Source: Photobacterium gaetbulicola Gung47 (GTDB lineage: Bacteria; Pseudomonadota; Gammaproteobacteria; Enterobacterales; Vibrionaceae). From it: a stretch of DNA of 64,000 nt. The notes under the pieces were generated by a model, which saw nothing but the letters and a program-made list of their open reading frames with translations, was not told where the DNA came from and ran no database searches. Numbering within the stretch: the first letter of the stretch is position 1; the number at the start of each line of letters is the position of its first letter. Positions 50,836 through 60,796 of this stretch are shown here, in pieces. The translations under genes and the position numbers were made by a program. The stretch covers positions 558,001 through 622,000 of the forward strand of contig CP005973.1 in the NCBI GenBank assembly GCA_000940995.1, written 5' to 3'.

Positions 50836-51879
50836 TTACTCTTTACCGAAGACGTTGTTTTCCTGCTCTTGCACGCGGATGAAGGTTGTGCGCTTGGTCA
50901 GCTCTTTCAGCTTGGCGGCACCGACGTAAGTACAGGTCGAGCGTACGCCACCCATGATGTCCTGGATAGTGTTGTCAACCGGGCCACGGAATGGCAGAAG
51001 AACTGTCTTGCCTTCTGCAGCACGGTATTTGGCCACGCCGCCAGAGTGCTTGTCCATCGCGCTCTGCGAAGACATGCCGTAGAACTTCATGAAAGTCTTG
51101 CCGTCTTGCTCGATGATTTCACCGTTGCTCTCTTCGTGGCCAGCCAGCATACCGCCAAGCATCACGAAGTCGGCACCGCCGCCGAAGGCTTTGGCAACGT
51201 CACCGGCACAGGCACAGCCACCGTCACCGATGATACGGCCGCCTAGGCCGTGGGCAGCATCGGCACACTCGATGATGGCAGAAAGCTGAGGGTAGCCTAC
51301 ACCGGTCTTAACACGGGTAGTACATACAGAGCCAGGGCCGATACCGACTTTAACGATGTCAGCACCCGCAAGGATAAGCTCTTCAACCATGTCGCCAGTA
51401 ACGACGTTACCAGCACTGATAACCTTGTTAGGGAACTCAGCACGGACTTTCTGCACGTACTCAACCAGGTGCTCGGAGTAGCCGTTGGCGATATCGATAC
51501 AGATGAAGATAAGGTCTTCAGACAGTTCCATGATGTCTTTGGTTTTCTGGAAGTCTGCTTCAGACGTACCGGTAGAAACCATAGCATTGTTCAGTACGCT
51601 CGCGTCGTTGTTGTTAACGAACTCAGCCCAGTCAGCCACGGTGTAGTGCTTGTGAACCGCAGTCATAACGCCGTGCTTGGCAAGGGCAGCGGTCATTTCG
51701 AAGCTACCGACGGAGTCCATGTTAGCAGCAATAATTGGTACACCAGACCATTGACGACCGCTATGCTTGAATGTAAAATCGCGGGTTAATTCAACTTGAG
51801 AACGGCTTTTTAGGGTTGAACGTTTTGGACGAAACAGTACATCTTTAAAGCCCAGTTTCAAGTCTTGTTCGATACGCAT
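50836..51879 (-). CDS. guaC: GMP reductase, copy 1
   Basis: 347 residues, full length. It converts GMP to IMP with NADPH and ammonia release, linking guanine and adenine nucleotide pools. IMPDH/GMPR TIM barrel: [13 protein letters not shown] near 43-55, and catalytic Cys in [19 protein letters not shown] (near 186). [29 protein letters not shown] binds the phosphate, and AEGKTV belongs to the GMPR-specific tail. Differs from copy 2 by one residue (Asn here, Lys there, in DASVL-x-NAMV). ATG follows AAGGAATG. Confidence 0.97.
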   Translation of the reverse strand: MRIEQDLKLGFKDVLFRPKRSTLKSRSQVELTRDFTFKHSGRQWSGVPIIAANMDSVGSFEMTAALAKHGVMTAVHKHYTVADWAEFVNNNDASVLNNAMVSTGTSEADFQKTKDIMELSEDLIFICIDIANGYSEHLVEYVQKVRAEFPNKVISAGNVVTGDMVEELILAGADIVKVGIGPGSVCTTRVKTGVGYPQLSAIIECADAAHGLGGRIIGDGGCACAGDVAKAFGGGADFVMLGGMLAGHEESNGEIIEQDGKTFMKFYGMSSQSAMDKHSGGVAKYRAAEGKTVLLPFRGPVDNTIQDIMGGVRSTCTYVGAAKLKELTKRTTFIRVQEQENNVFGKE

Positions 51880-51964
51880 TGGTCATTCCTTATCTTATCG
51901 AATGTAGCATCATGGCTTTGAGGCTATTGGCAGATAGCATTGAGATTCACCATGTTGCAGGCAC

Positions 51965-51998
51965 AAAAAAAACCGGAGCGTTGGCAGACGCTCCGGTT
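51965..51998 (-). promoter_or_regulatory. terminator-like hairpin at the 5' end of the guaC copy 1 leader
   Basis: On the minus strand AACCGGAGCGT and ACGCTCCGGTT pair around CTGCCA, followed by about eight T. It is about 85 nt before the guaC start and lies where transcription from the promoter just upstream should begin. It has the form of an intrinsic terminator, so most transcripts could end within ~40 nt unless read-through is regulated. The same structure is kept in copy 2. Confidence 0.7.
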
Positions 51999-52004
51999 TT
52001 CAGC

Positions 52005-52032
52005 ATTATAGGCAGAGAAAGTTTTTTAACAA
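52005..52032 (-). promoter_or_regulatory. sigma-70-type promoter of guaC copy 1
   Basis: Minus strand TTGTTA (52027-52032), 16-nt spacer, TATAAT (52005-52010). A perfect -10. The predicted start near 51998 coincides with the leader hairpin. Confidence 0.7.
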
Positions 52033-52141
52033 GTCTAATAATGTAAATTTTTTTGTGTTACCTTTACGAAGATAGCACCTCGACTGCTGCTTACTATCTT
52101 CGCAATTCCTTCCTTTTTGCCTCTAGTGCTCTGATTTTAAA

Positions 52142-53146
52142 TTAGAAACCTTCAAGTACGATTTTGCCGAGCGCTCTCTGTGACTCTAAGAGCTCATGCG
52201 CTTTCTTCAAATTATCCGCACAAATCTTACCGCCTTGATGGGCAATTGTTGATTTTACGTCCCCGTTATCGACCATTTTTGCAACATTGTTGAGTAGGTG
52301 ATGCTGCTCAATCATGTCTTCAGTGCCAAATAGTGAGCGTGTGTACATGAATTCCCAATGCAGTGAAATGCTTTTACGCTTGAGCTGCAAGATGTCAAAC
52401 GACGCCGGATCATCAATCAGGCCAAATTTGCCTTGCGGTTTGATTGATTCGACAATTTCGCTAAGGTGATCATCAGAGTTGGTCAGGCTTACGATATAGT
52501 CCACTTCGCCCAGCTCCAGCTCGGCCAATTGTTTGCTCAGCGATTCTCGGTGATTGATAACATGATCAGCTCCTAGCTCTTTAAGCCATGATTGGGTCTC
52601 AGGACGTGAAGCGGTACCGATAACCGTCAGGTTAGTCAATTTCTTCGCCAATTGAACCATGATCGATCCAACACCGCCGGCTGCACCGATGATCAGTAAT
52701 TTTTTATTGCTGTCCTTTTCAACCTGCAAGCGGTCAAATAGCATTTCCCACGCAGTGATGGTTGTCAGAGGTAAGGCAGCTGCTTGGGCAAAGTCAAGGC
52801 TTGCTGGCATGTGACCGACGATTTTCTCATCCACCAGTTGGTACTCAGCGTTGGAGCCTGAGCGGGTCAAATCGCCAGCGTACCAGACTTTATCGCCAGG
52901 TTTGAATAGGGTGACCTCCGGGCCGACAGATTTGACGATGCCGGCGGCATCCCAGCCAAGTATTTTGTACTGGCCTGGTTCCGGGGCTGCACGCATGCGT
53001 ACCTTGGTATCAACCGGGTTAACCGAGATGGCTTTGACTTCGACCAGAATATCGCTACCTGTAGCAACGGGCTCTGGAAAGGTGATATCCACCAGAGACT
53101 GTGGTTCAGAAACGGGTAGTGATTGTTGATAGCCGACTGCTTTCAT
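52142..53146 (-). CDS. zinc-type alcohol dehydrogenase-like (MDR) quinone/enone reductase
   Basis: 334 residues of the medium-chain dehydrogenase/reductase superfamily, QOR branch. GroES-like N-terminal half with SVNPVDTKVRMR and ILGWDAAGIVKSVG, and a Rossmann NADPH site LIIGAAGGVGSIMVQLAKKL (near 150-169). It lacks the structural four-Cys zinc site and a catalytic zinc Cys, so it probably reduces enones or quinones with NADPH. Divergent from the LysR gene at 53274 with a 127-nt control region between them, a classic regulator/target layout. Confidence 0.9.
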   Translation of the reverse strand: MKAVGYQQSLPVSEPQSLVDITFPEPVATGSDILVEVKAISVNPVDTKVRMRAAPEPGQYKILGWDAAGIVKSVGPEVTLFKPGDKVWYAGDLTRSGSNAEYQLVDEKIVGHMPASLDFAQAAALPLTTITAWEMLFDRLQVEKDSNKKLLIIGAAGGVGSIMVQLAKKLTNLTVIGTASRPETQSWLKELGADHVINHRESLSKQLAELELGEVDYIVSLTNSDDHLSEIVESIKPQGKFGLIDDPASFDILQLKRKSISLHWEFMYTRSLFGTEDMIEQHHLLNNVAKMVDNGDVKSTIAHQGGKICADNLKKAHELLESQRALGKIVLEGF

Positions 53147-53273
53147 GATCTTCTCCTTTGACTGCCCTTACAAAAGGGTAGGTGTTTTCTTAACTCTATG
53201 GTCGAAGTTTATTTGACAATTAAATTTTGAAAAACCAGTATTGACTTAATTTACTTTCAAATAGATTTTGAAA

Positions 53274-54176
53274 ATGAAAGCGCTCAACGACCTCAAAATT
53301 TTTATCGAGACAGCCAAACAGCACAGCCTCTCTGCAGCGGCGAGGAACATGGATATCACCCCAGCGGCAGCCAGTGCGGCATTGAAGCGGCTGGAAAGTG
53401 AAGTTGGTGCACTGCTGTTTATCCGCTCGACCCGTAACCTCCGCCTTACCCAGCAGGGGGAGCAGTTCCTTAATTACTGCGAGCAGGCTGTCGGTCTGAT
53501 GACAGAAGCTTGCAGTACGATCACTGAGGGCCAGGCAGAATTTCGGGGAGTGATTAAACTCTCTATGCCCTCGGATTGTGGTCGAAATATCTTTCTAGGT
53601 TGGATCGATGAGTTCATGGCGCAACACCCAAAGTTGGAAGTCAGGGTGCAGCTGAGCGATGGGTTAGCAGATATGTATACCCAACCAGTCGATATTGCAC
53701 TTCGATATGGTGAACCGAGTGACTCTTCGTTGGTGGCCTTACCGATTGCTGGGGGAAATACCCGCATCTTGTGTGCGTCTCCTGGCTACTTGGCGGAATA
53801 TGGTACACCTTTGACCTCGGAAGAGTTGGCTACTCACAACTGTTTGTGTTTTGCCTTGGGAGATAGCTTGTATAACCGCTGGCGGTTCTTTCAGCGCGGT
53901 CAGGAGGTGACGCTGGTTGTGAAGGGAAATCGCTATGCTAGTGACGGCGAGGCGGTCAGGCGCTGGGCGCTTGCGGGGAAGGGGATTGCCTATAAGTCGC
54001 TGTTGGATGTGAAAGAAGATCTGGTCGCAGGGCGCCTAATGGGCGTTGATATTGGTCTAGAGCCAGAGCCGGCTCCTTTATATCTGGTTTGTGCTAGCAG
54101 AAGAGTCATTAACCCGCAGATTCAGGCGCTGAAAGAGTTTTTGGCAGATAAAGCAAAACACTATCTTGCTTCATGA
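53274..54176 (+). CDS. LysR family transcriptional regulator
   Basis: About 300 residues from the ATG at 53274. N-terminal winged helix: LKIFIETAKQHSLSAAARNM, then ITPAAASAALKRLESEVGALLFIRSTRNLRLTQQG. The C-terminal substrate-binding domain (RGVIKLSMPSDCGRNIFL, then VDIALRYGEPSDSSL) senses a ligand. It probably controls the divergent MDR reductase and itself. Confidence 0.93.
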   Translation: MKALNDLKIFIETAKQHSLSAAARNMDITPAAASAALKRLESEVGALLFIRSTRNLRLTQQGEQFLNYCEQAVGLMTEACSTITEGQAEFRGVIKLSMPSDCGRNIFLGWIDEFMAQHPKLEVRVQLSDGLADMYTQPVDIALRYGEPSDSSLVALPIAGGNTRILCASPGYLAEYGTPLTSEELATHNCLCFALGDSLYNRWRFFQRGQEVTLVVKGNRYASDGEAVRRWALAGKGIAYKSLLDVKEDLVAGRLMGVDIGLEPEPAPLYLVCASRRVINPQIQALKEFLADKAKHYLAS

Positions 54177-54568
54177 TTTTTGCGAAGCACTGTAAAACAA
54201 TAATTGCCACAATCCCAACAGCCATTGCAGACAAACCAATCGCTGTTTAATTCGTAGCTTTATTCTATATCTAACCAATCTCACATTACATGTTGATGTT
54301 ACTTAGTATTCTGGTCAGAAATTAAGTTACTGATTAAATTGACTATATTGGTTTTCTTTGTATTGCTCTCAATTAATTCTTCAATAAGAAGAAAGTGATT
54401 AAATGGTTATTTCCTTTCGGAAGTGGAAGGAATATTTTACTTCTTAGGTAACAAGTAAGCCATTGAAGTTATGAGGTAGTGCTAAGTGATTGGCCCTGCC
54501 TGAGTGCTATTGTAAGTAGTATGGATAAATGTCATTGATTCAATGAACCAGCCATAAGAGATAAAGCA
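54177..54568. other. 392-nt intergenic region, no gene seen
   Basis: AT-rich stretch between the LysR gene and the efflux operon. I see no RNA gene; a promoter for the HlyD gene must lie near 54480-54560. Confidence 0.4.
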
Positions 54569-55534
54569 ATGAAAGGAAGCTTTTGCGTACGTATCATTTT
54601 CCTCCTATTTGTTCCCTTGCTGCTGACAGGATGTTTGAAAGACTCACTCAAGCAAGCTTTAGGTACCCTTGAGCGTGACCGGGTCACTTTCAGTGCGACT
54701 GCCAATGAAATCATTAGGGAGCTCCCCGTCAAAGAGGGCAGTACGGTACAACAAGGGGATGTGCTGGTAAGGCTTGATAGTAAGAACCAGCAAGCAATAT
54801 TGGCACACGCTATTGCCGAGCAATCTAAAGCAGAGGCCTACTTGCTCAGGCTTACAAACGGTGAAAGGCCGGAAGATATCGCTGCGGCACAGGCCAAAGT
54901 TGCCAGAGCGCAGGCACAACTTACAGAGGCTGATAAGAATTATCACCGTAAGGCCGAATTGGTCAGTCGAAGACTGATCAGCCAATCAGAACAAGACAGT
55001 GCACTCGCAGCAAGGGATTCAGCCAAAGCCGAATTGGACTCTGCCAGCGAAGAGTTCAGCAAACTGACCGCAGGATCGAGGCCAGAGGACATTGATCAAG
55101 CTAAGGCCGAACTGGCCGCTGCCAAAGCGGATGTGGTGTTGGAGCAGCAAAAGCTGGATGAGCTGACGATTGTCGCTACCCGTGATGGCATATTGGATAA
55201 CCTGCCATATAACCTTGGCGAGCGGGTGCCTGTTAATGGGGTCGTCGCTGTCGTTCAGGCCAACCGCATTCCCTATGCAAGGGTTTATGTACCAGCCAGC
55301 CATCGGGTGGATTTCGTACCTGGACGAAAAGTCCCTGTTCATGTGGATGGTGTAGAGCTCCCCTTTGAAGGCACAGTCCGTTGGGTATCGTCAGAGCCTG
55401 CATTTACCCCTTATTATGCATTAACGGAAGATGAGCGCTCCCGTTTGATGTATCTCGCTGAAGTTGACTTGCCTGATAGTGCGGAACAACTCCCCTCTGG
55501 TGTACCTGCCCAAGTGGAACTGGCTGGGGAATGA
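54569..55534 (+). CDS. HlyD-family membrane fusion lipoprotein
   Basis: 321 residues. N-terminal hydrophobic segment with lipobox-like LLTGC (Cys ~24), so probably a lipoprotein. Biotinyl/lipoyl halves EIIRELPVKEGSTVQQGDVLVRLDSK and DELTIVATRDGILDNLPYNLGERV flank a long coiled coil (Ala/Glu-rich, two GERPEDI/GSRPEDI repeats at about 92 and 164). Adaptor of a tripartite efflux system; the ATPase and permease genes follow with 4-nt overlaps. Only one permease gene is present, and no outer-membrane factor. Confidence 0.9.
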   Translation: MKGSFCVRIIFLLFVPLLLTGCLKDSLKQALGTLERDRVTFSATANEIIRELPVKEGSTVQQGDVLVRLDSKNQQAILAHAIAEQSKAEAYLLRLTNGERPEDIAAAQAKVARAQAQLTEADKNYHRKAELVSRRLISQSEQDSALAARDSAKAELDSASEEFSKLTAGSRPEDIDQAKAELAAAKADVVLEQQKLDELTIVATRDGILDNLPYNLGERVPVNGVVAVVQANRIPYARVYVPASHRVDFVPGRKVPVHVDGVELPFEGTVRWVSSEPAFTPYYALTEDERSRLMYLAEVDLPDSAEQLPSGVPAQVELAGE

Positions 55535-56463
55535 TCATGACGGAATACGCGATCCAAGCCCATAACGTAAAGAAAGCGTTTGGTGATTTCATTGCTATCG
55601 ACAACATTAACCTCAATGTGCCGAAAGGCAGTATCTACGGCTTTTTAGGCCCCAACGGCTGCGGCAAATCGACCACTATCCGTGTACTGACAGGCTTACT
55701 GAGCCCGACTGAAGGTGATGTTTCTGTACTGGGTTTAACTATCCCTCTGGAGTCAGAAAAGCTGAGGCTTAAAATAGGTTATATGACCCAGAAGTTCTCG
55801 CTTTACGATGACTTAAGCGTGGAAGAGAACTTAGAGTTTATTGGCCAGATCTTCGGAATGGGAAAAAAGGAATTAGCGCAAAGGATTGACGAGCAGCTAG
55901 CTACCTATGGCTTAGATCAGCGGCGAAAGCAGCGTGTTTCCGGTATGAGTGGCGGTCAAAAACAGCGTTTGTCATTGGCTGCAGCAACCATGCATAAACC
56001 AGAATTACTGTTTCTCGATGAGCCGACATCAGCGGTTGATCCTGAAAATCGCCGTGAGTTCTGGGAGCAGCTTTTTGATCTTTCGGATCAGGGCACCACG
56101 ATTTTGGTGACAACCCACTATATGGATGAAGCAGAGCGTTGCCACCGGCTAGCAATTATGGAAGCCGGTAAGATCCGCGCTGATGGCGAGCCAGAAACGC
56201 TGATGGAAGAGATGGGGGTACATGTTGTCGAGATTAAGGCAGAACGTTTGCGGGAGCTGAAAGAGCAATTATTGGAAAAAAATGAGGTTCGCTCGGCAGC
56301 TCAGCTTGGCATCCGTTTACGGGTACTGATACGTCAACATATCGATGATCCTATTGAGTGGTTGAAGGGTTCGTTCCCCAAATTGGCCAATAGCGAGATG
56401 AACATTGCTCGACCTAGCTTGGAAGATGTTTTTGTGACAGTGACTGGGGAGGGTAGGCAATGA
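55531..56463 (+). CDS. ABC-2 type efflux ATP-binding protein
   Basis: 310 residues (ATG at 55531 or 55537). Walker A GPNGCGKST (near 39-47), signature MSGGQKQRLSLA (near 139-150), Walker B ELLFLDEPTSAVDP and switch His in TTHYMDEAERCH. A C-terminal tail of about 80 residues ends in LEDVFVTVTGEG, the usual end of DRI/YhiH-type ATPases. Overlaps HlyD and permease genes by 4 nt each, so all three are coupled. YbhF-like, but with one rather than two ATPase domains. Confidence 0.93.
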   Translation: MIMTEYAIQAHNVKKAFGDFIAIDNINLNVPKGSIYGFLGPNGCGKSTTIRVLTGLLSPTEGDVSVLGLTIPLESEKLRLKIGYMTQKFSLYDDLSVEENLEFIGQIFGMGKKELAQRIDEQLATYGLDQRRKQRVSGMSGGQKQRLSLAAATMHKPELLFLDEPTSAVDPENRREFWEQLFDLSDQGTTILVTTHYMDEAERCHRLAIMEAGKIRADGEPETLMEEMGVHVVEIKAERLRELKEQLLEKNEVRSAAQLGIRLRVLIRQHIDDPIEWLKGSFPKLANSEMNIARPSLEDVFVTVTGEGRQ

Positions 56464-57557
56464 ATGCTCTCAACCGTATGAAAGCAGTGATGGTGAAAGA
56501 GATTCGCCAGTTATCACGCGACCGTATTACCTTTGGCATGGTAGTGATGATCCCGCTGATCCAGTTGTTGCTGTTTGGCTTTGCGATAAATACCGATGTT
56601 CGTAATATCCCTGTCGCCATCGTGGATCAGAGCAATAGCGTCGCAGGGCGAATGATAATCGAGTCAGTGAGGGTGACCCAGGTTATTGATGTTAAAAGGA
56701 AATTTTTATCCCCCCAAGAGGCAGAGGTGGCTATTCAACAAGGAGAAGTGAGGGCTGCGTTGATTTTACCCGGTGATCTTACCCAACGTGCGATGCAGGG
56801 CCGAGAGCTTGGCCAGTGGATTGTCGATGGTTCGGATACCATGATCAGTGCTGCAATCCTTGGTCTACAGACCATGCCGCTCACGGATTTGGATATTGAA
56901 ATTCGCCCGCCAATTGAAAAAACTTTTGAGGTGGTACTGTATTTCAACCCTACGCAACGCTCGGCAGTGAATATTATTCCCGGGCTCTTGGGGGTGATTC
57001 TAACCATGACGATGATCCTGTTTACCAGTGCCGCGATAGTGAGGGAGCGTGAGCGAGGCAACCTCGAATTGCTGATCACTACGCCTATCCATTCATTAGA
57101 ACTGATGGTGGCCAAGATAGTCCCCTATATCTTTGTCGGCTTGATTCAGGTTTTTATCATCCTCGGGTTGGGGCATTTTATTTTTGATGTGCCTATCAAT
57201 GGGGCGATTAGCCAGATCTTGTTTGGTACCTTGTTGTTTATCTCTGCCAGTTTGACCTTGGGTTTGGTGATCTCGACGATCGCATCGACCCAGCTTCAAG
57301 CGATGCAAATGACCGTGTTCATTCTACTGCCATCGATCTTGCTCTCTGGCTTTATGTTTCCCTATGAAGCCATGCCTGTTGCTGCGCAGTGGATATCAGA
57401 AGCGCTACCAGCGACACACTTTATGCGTTTGATCAGAGGGATTGTGCTGCGTGGTGCTGATTTGATAGGGCTGTGGAAAGACACGCTATGGCTGGCAGGC
57501 TTTACCGTTATCGGCTTGCTGGTGGCATCTAAACGGTTTAAGAAATCGTTAGATTGA
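56460..57557 (+). CDS. ABC-2 type efflux permease
   Basis: 365 residues. One N-terminal helix (GMVVMIPLIQLLLFGFAI), a periplasmic domain of ~140 residues (NIPVAIVDQSNSVAGRMIIE), then five C-terminal helices including LLGVILTMTMILFTSAAIVRERERGNLELL, the conserved ABC-2 coupling segment (E-R-x-x-G-(T/N)-x-E-x-L). YbhS/YhhJ-like half-transporter that works as a dimer. With the HlyD-like lipoprotein it would export hydrophobic compounds. Confidence 0.93.
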   Translation: MNALNRMKAVMVKEIRQLSRDRITFGMVVMIPLIQLLLFGFAINTDVRNIPVAIVDQSNSVAGRMIIESVRVTQVIDVKRKFLSPQEAEVAIQQGEVRAALILPGDLTQRAMQGRELGQWIVDGSDTMISAAILGLQTMPLTDLDIEIRPPIEKTFEVVLYFNPTQRSAVNIIPGLLGVILTMTMILFTSAAIVRERERGNLELLITTPIHSLELMVAKIVPYIFVGLIQVFIILGLGHFIFDVPINGAISQILFGTLLFISASLTLGLVISTIASTQLQAMQMTVFILLPSILLSGFMFPYEAMPVAAQWISEALPATHFMRLIRGIVLRGADLIGLWKDTLWLAGFTVIGLLVASKRFKKSLD

Positions 57558-57589
57558 TATATAACCGGCTTGGTATACGGCAAACATGA

Positions 57590-57622
57590 AAAAGGCCACT
57601 TTAAAGATGAAGTGGCCTTTTA
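57590..57622 (-). terminator. terminator after add (bidirectional)
   Basis: AAAAGGCCACTT and AAGTGGCCTTTT pair around TAAAGATG. It lies between the convergent efflux permease and add genes and can serve both. Confidence 0.85.
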
Positions 57623-57639
57623 AGTATTTTGAGATGTGC

Positions 57640-58635
57640 TTACTTAGCAAACTGCATCAATGCTTGCTTGACGTCGTCTGAAGCGAAGGAGTGCTTAACA
57701 CTCATCTTGTAGATTTGGTAGTAATCTTCTTCATTTAGCTCAAATTGCTCCATCACCTTGCGAACTTCATCGGTCATTGTGGTGTTGGATACTGTGCGGT
57801 TGTCGGTGTTGATCGTTACTGGCACGCCATCTTTGTAAAACGCTTTGATTGGGTGCTGTGCTAGTTCTGGGATCGCTTTAGTTTGCACATTGCTGCTTGG
57901 GCAAGTCTCAAGCGCGACGTCTTCTTCTTTCACTAGGTTGTATGCTTTTTCGTGATCTTTAATCGCAACACCATGGCCGATGCGCTCTGCGCCTAGGATA
58001 GAAATAGCCTCGTAGACATTTTGTCCGCAGCCCTGTTCACCAGCGTGAATAGTCACTCGATACCCTTTATCTTTTGCATCCTGTGCGAAAGTGGCATAGT
58101 CATGGCTAAAGCCATCAAGTTCACTACCAGCAAGATCAAAGGCAACAACCCCTTGGTTCAGCAGGCCAACACCGGCATCAATCACTTGCGGGATGGTATC
58201 AGAAGGCAGGAACTTCACCATCGAAAGGATGTAGTTACCTTTGATGTCGTATAGAGCTTCAGCTTTTTTCATGCCTTTGACCGCACTGGCGATGATTTGC
58301 TCATAAGTCAGGCCGTTTTGAATGTGAAGCTGAGGGGCAAAGCGAACTTCCAGGTACTTCACATTTTCTTTGGCGGCGTCTTCAAACAACTCAAACGAAA
58401 TACGCTCCAAGCTTTCAGCCGTTTGCATAACCGATACCGGCAGGTCAAAGCGGCTTAGGTATTCTGGTAGGTTAGGGCAAGTTTCTGGGGCAACCATCAA
58501 GGCGTTGATTTCATCAACATCATAACTAGGAAGCGTGATGTTTTGCTGTTTGGCCAGATCGATAACAGTTTGTGGTCTGACGCTGCCATCTAGGTGGCAA
58601 TGAAGATCAATTTTCGGTAGGTCGAAGTAATTCAT
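57640..58635 (-). CDS. add: adenosine deaminase
   Basis: 331 residues. Zinc ligands in [12 protein letters not shown] (His pair near 12-14), VTIHAGEQG (His near 196, Glu near 199), and [10 protein letters not shown] (Asp pair near 277-278), with [13 protein letters not shown] between them. It deaminates adenosine to inosine in purine salvage. Standard length and complete active site. Sits between the two guaC copies, another purine interconversion gene. Confidence 0.96.
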   Translation of the reverse strand: MNYFDLPKIDLHCHLDGSVRPQTVIDLAKQQNITLPSYDVDEINALMVAPETCPNLPEYLSRFDLPVSVMQTAESLERISFELFEDAAKENVKYLEVRFAPQLHIQNGLTYEQIIASAVKGMKKAEALYDIKGNYILSMVKFLPSDTIPQVIDAGVGLLNQGVVAFDLAGSELDGFSHDYATFAQDAKDKGYRVTIHAGEQGCGQNVYEAISILGAERIGHGVAIKDHEKAYNLVKEEDVALETCPSSNVQTKAIPELAQHPIKAFYKDGVPVTINTDNRTVSNTTMTDEVRKVMEQFELNEEDYYQIYKMSVKHSFASDDVKQALMQFAK

Positions 58636-58842
58636 TCGTGTTGTCCCAACAATGTATAATCTAGGAAAACGCAGTGTTTCCCAAATTGTGGTTGATCATT
58701 ATGAGTATAGATAGTTAGCATTTTGCTTCCTAAGCTTATGAACTGTAGCTTATAGAATCGTTTGGGGACACTAGCACGACAATTGTCCGGATGTGGCAAG
58801 ATTATTTTTATATTTTGATAGGTTGGACACAGTTTACACAAA

Positions 58843-59508
58843 ATGGGTATGTCTGAATTTTTAAGCAAAGGGCCAGCAAGGTTCCGTCAGTTAATTGCCA
58901 ATGAGAACTTCCGACGCATCACCCGGCATAAGGGGGATTATATCGTTCAGCAAGAGCACGAAATTACGGAAGTGTATTGGTCTGCGGCTGCTCAGTTTAT
59001 GCTTTTACACACCGCACTTAATGGCAAAACGTTAAGTTTGGGTGACTACTACCTCGAAGATAACTTTTTCGGAGAGATTGAATTTTTCTCGGGGAAACCT
59101 TGTTCATTTGATGTAGTGGCAACAGCAACAACCGAACTGGTTGTGATTCCGAAAGAGCGCTTTGCCGAGATCCTGCTTGAAGATGCAACGATTTCATTTT
59201 GGATGAACCACCGAATGGCGAATATGTACCAATCATCAATGAATATCGCCATCGAACGATCTCTGTATCCGCTTAAGTTCAACATTGTCAAAGATATCGT
59301 CAGTCGCTGTACCTCTGAAACCCGATCATTAAATCATGATTATATGTATCAGGAGGCACAGCGTTTTGGTTGCACGGATCGGGCCTACACCCGAATTATT
59401 CATGAGCTCATCAAAGAAGGTCTGGTGAAGAAAGGGGAGGGTAACTCTACGATCGTTCCGGTCAATTTAGATGGGTTGATAGATTATTTGAATCAATCAC
59501 AGCAATGA
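58843..59508 (+). CDS. Crp/Fnr-family regulator, YeiL-like
   Basis: 221 residues. N-terminal cyclic-nucleotide-binding-fold beta roll (GDYIVQQEHEITEVYWSAAA, later EDNFFGEIEFFSGKPCSFDVVATATTEL) and a C-terminal helix-turn-helix (EAQRFGCTDRAYTRIIHELIKEGL). The lack of an R-x-S/T cAMP pocket and Fe-S Cys cluster argues against Crp or Fnr itself. I place it near YeiL, a nucleoside- or starvation-linked regulator. Divergent from add, it may control it. Confidence 0.85.
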   Translation: MGMSEFLSKGPARFRQLIANENFRRITRHKGDYIVQQEHEITEVYWSAAAQFMLLHTALNGKTLSLGDYYLEDNFFGEIEFFSGKPCSFDVVATATTELVVIPKERFAEILLEDATISFWMNHRMANMYQSSMNIAIERSLYPLKFNIVKDIVSRCTSETRSLNHDYMYQEAQRFGCTDRAYTRIIHELIKEGLVKKGEGNSTIVPVNLDGLIDYLNQSQQ

Positions 59509-59541
59509 TGCACTTCTGCGTTTAGCTGATCGGTAATGACA

Positions 59542-59570
59542 AAAAAGCCACTGAAAAACAGTGGCTTTTG
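59542..59570 (-). terminator. guaC copy 2 terminator
   Basis: On the minus strand AAAAGCCACTG and CAGTGGCTTTTTT pair around TTTTT, as in copy 1 with one base more in the loop. Confidence 0.88.
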
Positions 59571-59600
59571 CAAAATCATATCTTAGCTAAAGAGCACTAT

Positions 59601-60644
59601 TTACTCTTTACCGAAGACGTTGTTTTCTTGCTCTTGTACGCGGATGAAGGTCGTGCGCTTGGTCAGCTCTTTGAGCTTGGCGGCACCGACGTAAGTACAG
59701 GTCGAGCGTACGCCACCCATGATGTCCTGAATAGTGTTGTCAACCGGGCCACGGAATGGCAGAAGAACTGTCTTGCCTTCTGCAGCTCGGTATTTGGCCA
59801 CGCCGCCAGAGTGCTTGTCCATCGCGCTCTGTGAAGACATGCCGTAGAACTTCATGAAAGTCTTGCCGTCTTGCTCGATGATTTCACCGTTGCTCTCCTC
59901 GTGGCCAGCCAGCATACCGCCAAGCATCACGAAGTCGGCACCGCCACCGAAGGCTTTGGCAACGTCACCGGCACAGGCACAGCCACCGTCACCGATGATA
60001 CGGCCGCCTAGGCCGTGGGCAGCATCGGCACACTCGATGATGGCAGAAAGCTGAGGGTAGCCTACACCGGTCTTAACACGGGTAGTACATACAGAGCCAG
60101 GGCCGATACCGACTTTAACGATGTCAGCACCCGCAAGGATAAGCTCTTCAACCATGTCGCCAGTAACGACGTTACCAGCACTGATAACCTTGTTAGGGAA
60201 CTCAGCACGGACTTTCTGCACGTACTCAACCAGGTGCTCGGAGTAGCCGTTGGCGATATCGATACAGATGAAGATAAGGTCTTCAGACAGTTCCATGATG
60301 TCTTTGGTTTTCTGGAAGTCTGCTTCAGACGTACCGGTAGAAACCATAGCATTTTTCAGTACGCTCGCGTCGTTGTTGTTAACGAATTCAGCCCAGTCAG
60401 CCACGGTGTAGTGCTTGTGAACCGCAGTCATAACGCCATGCTTGGCAAGGGCAGCGGTCATTTCGAAGCTACCGACGGAGTCCATGTTAGCAGCAATAAT
60501 TGGTACACCAGACCATTGACGACCGCTATGCTTGAATGTAAAATCGCGGGTTAATTCAACTTGAGAACGGCTTTTTAGGGTTGAACGTTTTGGACGAAAC
60601 AGTACATCTTTAAAGCCCAGTTTCAAGTCTTGTTCGATACGCAT
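59601..60644 (-). CDS. guaC: GMP reductase, copy 2
   Basis: 347 residues, identical to copy 1 except Lys for Asn in [10 protein letters not shown]. All catalytic motifs are kept ([24 protein letters not shown]). The same AAGGAATG ribosome site, leader and promoter precede it. With both copies intact and nearly identical at DNA level, a recent duplication or ongoing gene conversion is likely. Confidence 0.97.
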   Translation of the reverse strand: MRIEQDLKLGFKDVLFRPKRSTLKSRSQVELTRDFTFKHSGRQWSGVPIIAANMDSVGSFEMTAALAKHGVMTAVHKHYTVADWAEFVNNNDASVLKNAMVSTGTSEADFQKTKDIMELSEDLIFICIDIANGYSEHLVEYVQKVRAEFPNKVISAGNVVTGDMVEELILAGADIVKVGIGPGSVCTTRVKTGVGYPQLSAIIECADAAHGLGGRIIGDGGCACAGDVAKAFGGGADFVMLGGMLAGHEESNGEIIEQDGKTFMKFYGMSSQSAMDKHSGGVAKYRAAEGKTVLLPFRGPVDNTIQDIMGGVRSTCTYVGAAKLKELTKRTTFIRVQEQENNVFGKE

Positions 60645-60728
60645 TGGTCATTCCTTATCTTATCGAATGTAGCATCATGGCTTTGAGGCTATTGGCAGAT
60701 AGCATTGAGATTCACCATGTTGCAGGCA

Positions 60729-60762
60729 CAAAAAAACCGGAGCGTTGGCAGACGCTCCGGTT
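60729..60762 (-). promoter_or_regulatory. terminator-like hairpin at the 5' end of the guaC copy 2 leader
   Basis: Same AACCGGAGCGT/ACGCTCCGGTT hairpin as in copy 1, followed on the minus strand by six to seven T. It overlaps the predicted transcription start. Confidence 0.7.
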
Positions 60763-60768
60763 TTCAGC

Positions 60769-60796
60769 ATTATAGGCAGAGAAAGTTTTTTAACAA
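60769..60796 (-). promoter_or_regulatory. sigma-70-type promoter of guaC copy 2
   Basis: Minus strand TTGTTA (60791-60796), 16-nt spacer, TATAAT (60769-60774), identical to copy 1. Confidence 0.7.

Larger units (their letters stand above)
50776..52078 (-). repeat. 1.3-kb duplicated guaC unit, copy 1
   Basis: From the guaC terminator (AAAAAGCCACTG…) through the gene, leader hairpin and promoter to about CTTTACGAAGATAGCACC, this DNA is nearly identical to 59541-60843, in the same direction. Differences are few and scattered, several of them in the 3' end. Confidence 0.93.
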
